A stretch of DNA of 32,549 nucleotides, taken from Flavobacteriaceae bacterium. Its GTDB lineage: Bacteria; Bacteroidota; Bacteroidia; Flavobacteriales; Flavobacteriaceae. Positions 28,285-32,549 of the stretch are shown here, one piece after another. Made by a program: the position numbers and the translations under genes. Position 1 is the stretch's first letter. The number at the start of each line of letters is the position of its first letter. The stretch is taken from positions 1 to 32,549 of the forward strand of contig JAFMMH010000015.1 in NCBI GenBank assembly GCA_017851655.1, written 5' to 3'. Below the pieces are notes generated by a model that was given only the letters and a program-made list of their open reading frames with translations, did no database searches and was not told where the DNA came from.

Positions 28285-28866
28285 ATGACTAAAAGAATAA
28301 TTTTATTTGCTTCAGGGAACGGATCAAATGTGGAGCAAATTTGTCACTTTTTTGAACAAGATAAATTAGTGTCAATAGCTGCAGTATATTCGAACAATCC
28401 TAAAGCAGGAGTTATTCAAAGAATGGAACCTTTTGGAATCAATGTAAAGGTCTTTGACAAGAAAAGTTTTATTGATGGAACTTTATTGGGAGAGATTATT
28501 TCGTTAAATCCTGATTTAATTATCCTTGCCGGTTTTCTTTGGAAAATAGGTAGTGAGTGGACGGCTTCTTTTCCCCAAAAAATAATAAATATTCACCCAG
28601 CACTTTTACCCAGCTATGGAGGCAAGGGCATGTACGGAATGAATGTCCATAAAGCCGTAAAAGAAAACAAAGAGTCTAAAACGGGCATTACTATTCATTA
28701 TGTAAACAATGAATATGATCAAGGAGGTATTATTTTCCAAGAAGAAGTTTCTTTGGATCAAGAAGATAGTCCAGAAGAGATTGCCGGGAAGGTTCATAAA
28801 TTAGAACACCTTTATTTTGCTCCAGTGATTTCTAAACTATTAAGGAAGTCTGAAAATGAAGGCTAA
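28285..28866 (+). CDS. purN: phosphoribosylglycinamide formyltransferase
   Basis: FASGNGSNVEQI, LAGFLWKIG, NIHPALLPSYGGKGMYG, GITIHYVNNEYDQGGIIFQ. Confidence 0.95.
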   Translation: MTKRIILFASGNGSNVEQICHFFEQDKLVSIAAVYSNNPKAGVIQRMEPFGINVKVFDKKSFIDGTLLGEIISLNPDLIILAGFLWKIGSEWTASFPQKIINIHPALLPSYGGKGMYGMNVHKAVKENKESKTGITIHYVNNEYDQGGIIFQEEVSLDQEDSPEEIAGKVHKLEHLYFAPVISKLLRKSENEG

Positions 28867-29341
28867 TTCTGTATACCTCTATACAGACGGTTCATCACTT
28901 GGAAACCCAGGCCCTGGGGGATATGGATTGATTTTAGATTGGGTAGGAAAGTCTTATAAGAAGGAATTTTCCCAAGGATTTCTCAGAACTACGAACAATA
29001 GGATGGAGCTACTCGCAGTGATTGTTGGTCTCGAGAAACTGAAAAAAGAATCCATGGAAGTTGTGGTGTATTCCGATTCGAAATATGTTGTAGATGCTGT
29101 AGAAAAAAAATGGGTTTTCAAGTGGGAAAAAACAAACTATAAAGACAAAAAAAACAGTGATTTGTGGAAACGGTTTTTAATAGTATACCGAAAACACAAA
29201 GTACATTTCCAATGGATTAAAGGACACAATCAGCATCCTCAAAACGAACGATGTGATGTTTTGGCCGTAAATGCAGCTAAAGGAAAAAATCTTATCCCAG
29301 ATACTGCTTTCGAAAAAATAGAACAATCTCAAACAAAATGA
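28856..29341 (+). CDS. rnhA: ribonuclease HI
   Basis: VYLYTDGSSLGNPGPGGYG, TTNNRMELLAVI, VVYSDSKYVVDAV, KGHNQHPQNERCDVLA; overlaps purN by 11 nt. Confidence 0.95.
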   Translation: MKANSVYLYTDGSSLGNPGPGGYGLILDWVGKSYKKEFSQGFLRTTNNRMELLAVIVGLEKLKKESMEVVVYSDSKYVVDAVEKKWVFKWEKTNYKDKKNSDLWKRFLIVYRKHKVHFQWIKGHNQHPQNERCDVLAVNAAKGKNLIPDTAFEKIEQSQTK

Positions 29342-29406
29342 TTCACCTAATAATACTTTAGAAAAATAAATCTTTGGTATAATCGCCAAACGCAAGTAGA
29401 GTTTTT

Positions 29407-29414
29407 TACTTTTG
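29407..29414 (+). promoter_or_regulatory. -7 promoter box TACTTTTG upstream of the PfkB kinase
   Basis: Exact TAnnTTTG match ending 4 nt before the ATG at 29419. Confidence 0.5.
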
Positions 29415-29418
29415 TAAT

Positions 29419-30348
29419 ATGAATAACAAACTTTTGGTTCTAGGGACAATGGCCTACGATGCTATTGAAACCCCTTTCGGGAAAACCGGAAAAATATTAG
29501 GAGGTTGTGCTACTTATATAGGCCTTGCAGCATCACATTTTAGGACAGATTGCGGATTAATATCAATTATTGGATCTGATTTTGAATCGGAATATTTGGA
29601 CCTTCTAAAAAGCAAAAAATTAGATTTGGAAGGTGTGGAGTGTATTGAAGGCGAAAAAACATTTTTCTGGAGTGGAAAATATCACAACGATTTGAACACT
29701 CGGACCTCTTTGGAAACCCAGTTAAATGTATTGACAAAATTTAAGCCTAAAGTTCCACAAAAATATAAAGATGCAAGTTTCGTTATGCTAGGAAACTTAG
29801 ACCCAAGTATTCAATTGGATGTTCTCAGTCAAATGACACAAAAGCCTGAATTGGTTATCATGGACACCATGAATTTTTGGATAGAAAGCTACAGAGACAA
29901 ATTAGATGAACTGATAGGTAAAGTAGATGTGATCTCAATTAATGATGAAGAGGCAAGGCAGCTTACAGAAAAACATTCTTTGGTAGAAGCAGCAAAAGTG
30001 ATTCAAGATATGGGTCCTAAATATGTCATTATCAAAAAGGGGGAGCATGGGGCATTATTATTCCATGAAAATAAAATCTTTTGTGCACCTGGACTTCCTT
30101 TGGAAGAGGTTTTTGATCCAACAGGAGCAGGAGACAGTTTTATTGGAGGTTTTATAGCGTATCTTTCTCAGCGTGGAAAAGTTTCTTTTGAGGATATGAA
30201 AACTGCAGTAATAATAGGCTCAGCTCTTGCCTCATTTACGGTTCAAGAGTTTGGAACGAAGGCATTAGAAAAAATGAGTTTTAAGGAATTATCCGAAAGA
30301 ATACAGACTTTTAAAAGATTAACGGAATTTGAAATTGAATTAACATAA
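29419..30348 (+). CDS. PfkB family carbohydrate/nucleoside kinase
   Basis: GGCATYIGLAASHF and DPTGAGDSFIGGFIAYL signature. Confidence 0.92.
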   Translation: MNNKLLVLGTMAYDAIETPFGKTGKILGGCATYIGLAASHFRTDCGLISIIGSDFESEYLDLLKSKKLDLEGVECIEGEKTFFWSGKYHNDLNTRTSLETQLNVLTKFKPKVPQKYKDASFVMLGNLDPSIQLDVLSQMTQKPELVIMDTMNFWIESYRDKLDELIGKVDVISINDEEARQLTEKHSLVEAAKVIQDMGPKYVIIKKGEHGALLFHENKIFCAPGLPLEEVFDPTGAGDSFIGGFIAYLSQRGKVSFEDMKTAVIIGSALASFTVQEFGTKALEKMSFKELSERIQTFKRLTEFEIELT

Positions 30349-30355
30349 TGGTCCG

Positions 30356-32254
30356 ATGAGTGATGCAATTAAGCACGAATGTGGAATTGCCCTATTACAA
30401 TTAAAAAAGCCTTTGGCTTTTTACAAAGAAAAATACGGTAGTGCCTTTTATGGAATCAATAAAATGTATTTGTTGATGGAGAAGCAGCATAATCGTGGTC
30501 AAGATGGTGCAGGTTTTGCTAGCATTAAATTTGACATGACTCCTGGACAACGATATATCAGTAGAGTTCGATCTGCGGATCAACAACCAATACAAAAGAT
30601 TTTTAAAATCATTAATTCTCGGATTCAAAAACAAATTGAGCTTGATCCTGAGATATCTTCCGATACAGTTGCTCTAAAAAATAAAGTGCCTTATATAGGA
30701 GAATTGATGCTGGGTCATGTACGCTATGGCACCTTTGGAAAAAACAACATAGAAAGTGTCCATCCTTTTTTGAGACAAAATAATTGGATGCATAGAAATT
30801 TAATCGTAGCCGGAAATTTTAATTTGACCAACGTTAATGAGTTGTTTGATAATTTGGTAGATCTCGGCCAGCATCCAAAAGAAAAAGCAGATACGGTTAC
30901 AGTGATGGAGAAAATCGGTCATTTTTTAGACGATGCTGTAGCGAAAATATACAAAAACTTAAGAAAGAAAGGTTATACCAAAAAGGAAGCTTCACCTCTA
31001 ATTGCAGAAAGACTCAAGATTTCTAAAATACTTCGAAAAGCATCTAAAAATTGGGATGGAGGTTACGCTATGGCAGGCTTGTTTGGTCATGGAGATTCAT
31101 TTGTTTTGAGAGATCCTGTTGGAATTCGCCCCGTTTATTATTATTCTGATGATGAAATTGTTGTAGTAGCCTCAGAGCGTCCAGTAATCCAAACGGTCTT
31201 TAATGTAGCTTATGATCAAGTAGAGGAGTTAGAGCCGGGGCATGCATTAATTACAAAAAAAGTGGGCGGAACCTCAATTCAAAAAATTCTTGAGCCACAA
31301 ACAAAAAAAGCCTGTTCTTTCGAACGGATTTATTTTTCCCGAGGAGGGGATGCCGAAATATACCAAGAGCGAAAAGATCTTGGAAAAGCCCTTTTCCCTT
31401 TGGTTCATAAAGCGATTTCTGGGGATTTAGAAAATACTGTTTTTTCTTTCATACCTAATACTGCTGAAACATCTTTTTATGGATTGATAGGTGCAGTTCA
31501 AGATCATGTTAGAAAAACACTTCGGGAAGAATTGTTTAAGTCAGAAAAGCCAAATAATGAATCCTTATCTAAGCTCTTGGAGCTTAAACCGAGAATTGAA
31601 AAAATTGCCATTAAAGATGCGAAATTAAGAACCTTTATTACTGAAGATAGTGACCGAGATGATTTAGTTGCTCATGTCTATGATATCACATACGGGGTTG
31701 TGAAGTCTTCTGATAATCTTGTTATTATTGATGATAGTATTGTACGAGGAACAACTTTAAAAAAGAGTATTCTTCGGATGTTAGACCGTTTAGGCCCTAA
31801 AAAAATTGTCGTTGTTTCTAGTGCTCCTCAAATCCGTTATCCTGATTGCTACGGAATCGATATGGCAAAGCTGGAAGAGTTTATTGCTTTTAGAGCTGCC
31901 TTAGCATTACATTCAGATGACGGCACACATGATGAGGTAATTCAAGCTGTATATAACAACTGTAAGAAAAGTATTCAAGATGCAGATCCAGCACCTCCAA
32001 ATTATGTGAAGGAAATTTATGCACCCTACACGAATGAACAAATTTCAGATAAAATTGCAATACTTCTCAAGAATGATATGATTAAAGCCGAGGTTGAAAT
32101 CATTTTCCAAACTGTAGAGGGATTGCACAATGCTTGCCCAAAGAATTTAGGGGATTGGTATTTTACTGGAGATTATCCGACACCAGGTGGCTTTAGGGTG
32201 GTGAATAAGGCATTTGTCAACTTTGTAGAAAAAAATAATAAAAGAGCCTATTAA
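30356..32254 (+). CDS. large amidophosphoribosyltransferase-like protein (class II glutaminase + PRTase, 632 aa)
   Basis: HECGIALLQ with internal nucleophile Cys, HNRGQDGAG, HVRYGTFG, PRPP motif VIIDDSIVRGTT, SSAPQIRYPDCYGIDM. Confidence 0.9.
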   Translation: MSDAIKHECGIALLQLKKPLAFYKEKYGSAFYGINKMYLLMEKQHNRGQDGAGFASIKFDMTPGQRYISRVRSADQQPIQKIFKIINSRIQKQIELDPEISSDTVALKNKVPYIGELMLGHVRYGTFGKNNIESVHPFLRQNNWMHRNLIVAGNFNLTNVNELFDNLVDLGQHPKEKADTVTVMEKIGHFLDDAVAKIYKNLRKKGYTKKEASPLIAERLKISKILRKASKNWDGGYAMAGLFGHGDSFVLRDPVGIRPVYYYSDDEIVVVASERPVIQTVFNVAYDQVEELEPGHALITKKVGGTSIQKILEPQTKKACSFERIYFSRGGDAEIYQERKDLGKALFPLVHKAISGDLENTVFSFIPNTAETSFYGLIGAVQDHVRKTLREELFKSEKPNNESLSKLLELKPRIEKIAIKDAKLRTFITEDSDRDDLVAHVYDITYGVVKSSDNLVIIDDSIVRGTTLKKSILRMLDRLGPKKIVVVSSAPQIRYPDCYGIDMAKLEEFIAFRAALALHSDDGTHDEVIQAVYNNCKKSIQDADPAPPNYVKEIYAPYTNEQISDKIAILLKNDMIKAEVEIIFQTVEGLHNACPKNLGDWYFTGDYPTPGGFRVVNKAFVNFVEKNNKRAY

Positions 32255-32266
32255 GCTTTTTCTATT
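32240..32266 (+). terminator. putative weak intrinsic terminator overlapping the stop codon of the PurF-like gene
   Basis: AAAAGAGC-CTATTAA-GCTTTTTC hairpin (one G-U wobble) followed by a T-rich stretch. Confidence 0.4.
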
Positions 32267-32497
32267 TTATTACAATATCACTCCGATAGTATTTGTAGCT
32301 ATATAAGAACTATTGTTTCATCATGATTATCAATGCATGCCACATTTTTTGTCAAGTTTTTTTGAGCCTTAAAAGCTGAATAATTTTTCCATATTTTCTG
32401 TTAACTACAATTCAATCTCTAACATTTAGTCTTATAAAAGGACCTTTAAACGACAAAATAGTTCAACGATAAATGATCGGAATACATTTACAAAACC

Positions 32498-32520
32498 TGA
32501 ACATAAGTAGGTTAAGTTCA
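32498..32520. repeat. imperfect dyad TGAACATAA-GTAGG-TTAAGTTCA in the right-edge intergenic region
   Basis: 8 of 9 arm positions pair; 5-nt spacer. Confidence 0.5.
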
Positions 32521-32539
32521 TGGTAAGATTTGGGGCAAA

Positions 32540-32546
32540 AAGGAGG
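32540..32546 (+). promoter_or_regulatory. strong Shine-Dalgarno-like motif AAGGAGG at the window edge
   Basis: AAAAAGGAGGAAT; the downstream start codon lies outside the window. Confidence 0.4.
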
Positions 32547-32549
32547 AAT

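Noticed and set aside
32255-32497. Possible small RNA or CRISPR-like structure in the right intergenic region
   Set aside because: No repeated units. Only short imperfect dyads (e.g. AAAGG-A-CCTTT at 32437-32447), not enough to support an ncRNA call.

Overview
32.5 kb window from a low-GC Bacteroidota chromosome, most likely Flavobacteriia judging by gene content and TAnnTTTG promoter boxes. It is mostly compact housekeeping sequence: a partial gluconate-dehydrogenase subunit-3-like ORF and cytochrome c; thioesterase, M20 peptidase, EamA and ArsC-like genes; a trans-sulfuration enzyme, LpxH-like hydrolase and hflX; an 8-gene moxR-DUF58-Bat (aerotolerance-type) operon; cvpA, a small conserved ORF, pheS and gpsA; a lipoprotein isoaspartyl peptidase and dinB; an acpP-fabF-rnc-IPExxxVDY-pyk block on the minus strand; and purN, rnhA, a PfkB kinase and a large PurF-like protein. 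I see no CRISPR, tRNA, rRNA, IS element or obvious defence system. The most notable observations are: (1) a chimeric ORF at 7128-7511 that joins an SRPBCC N-terminus to an endonuclease/exonuclease/phosphatase C-terminus; (2) three genes whose TAnnTTTG -7 box ends 3-4 nt before the ATG, predicting leaderless mRNAs; (3) convergent gene pairs that share stop codons or overlap, including a 46-bp overprinted tail; (4) an uncharacterised two-TM component in the Bat operon that resembles BatD in its helical segment; (5) a near-perfect Shine-Dalgarno motif and a dyad at the extreme right edge, in a genome where the other starts lack an SD. I found no clearly novel multi-gene system.
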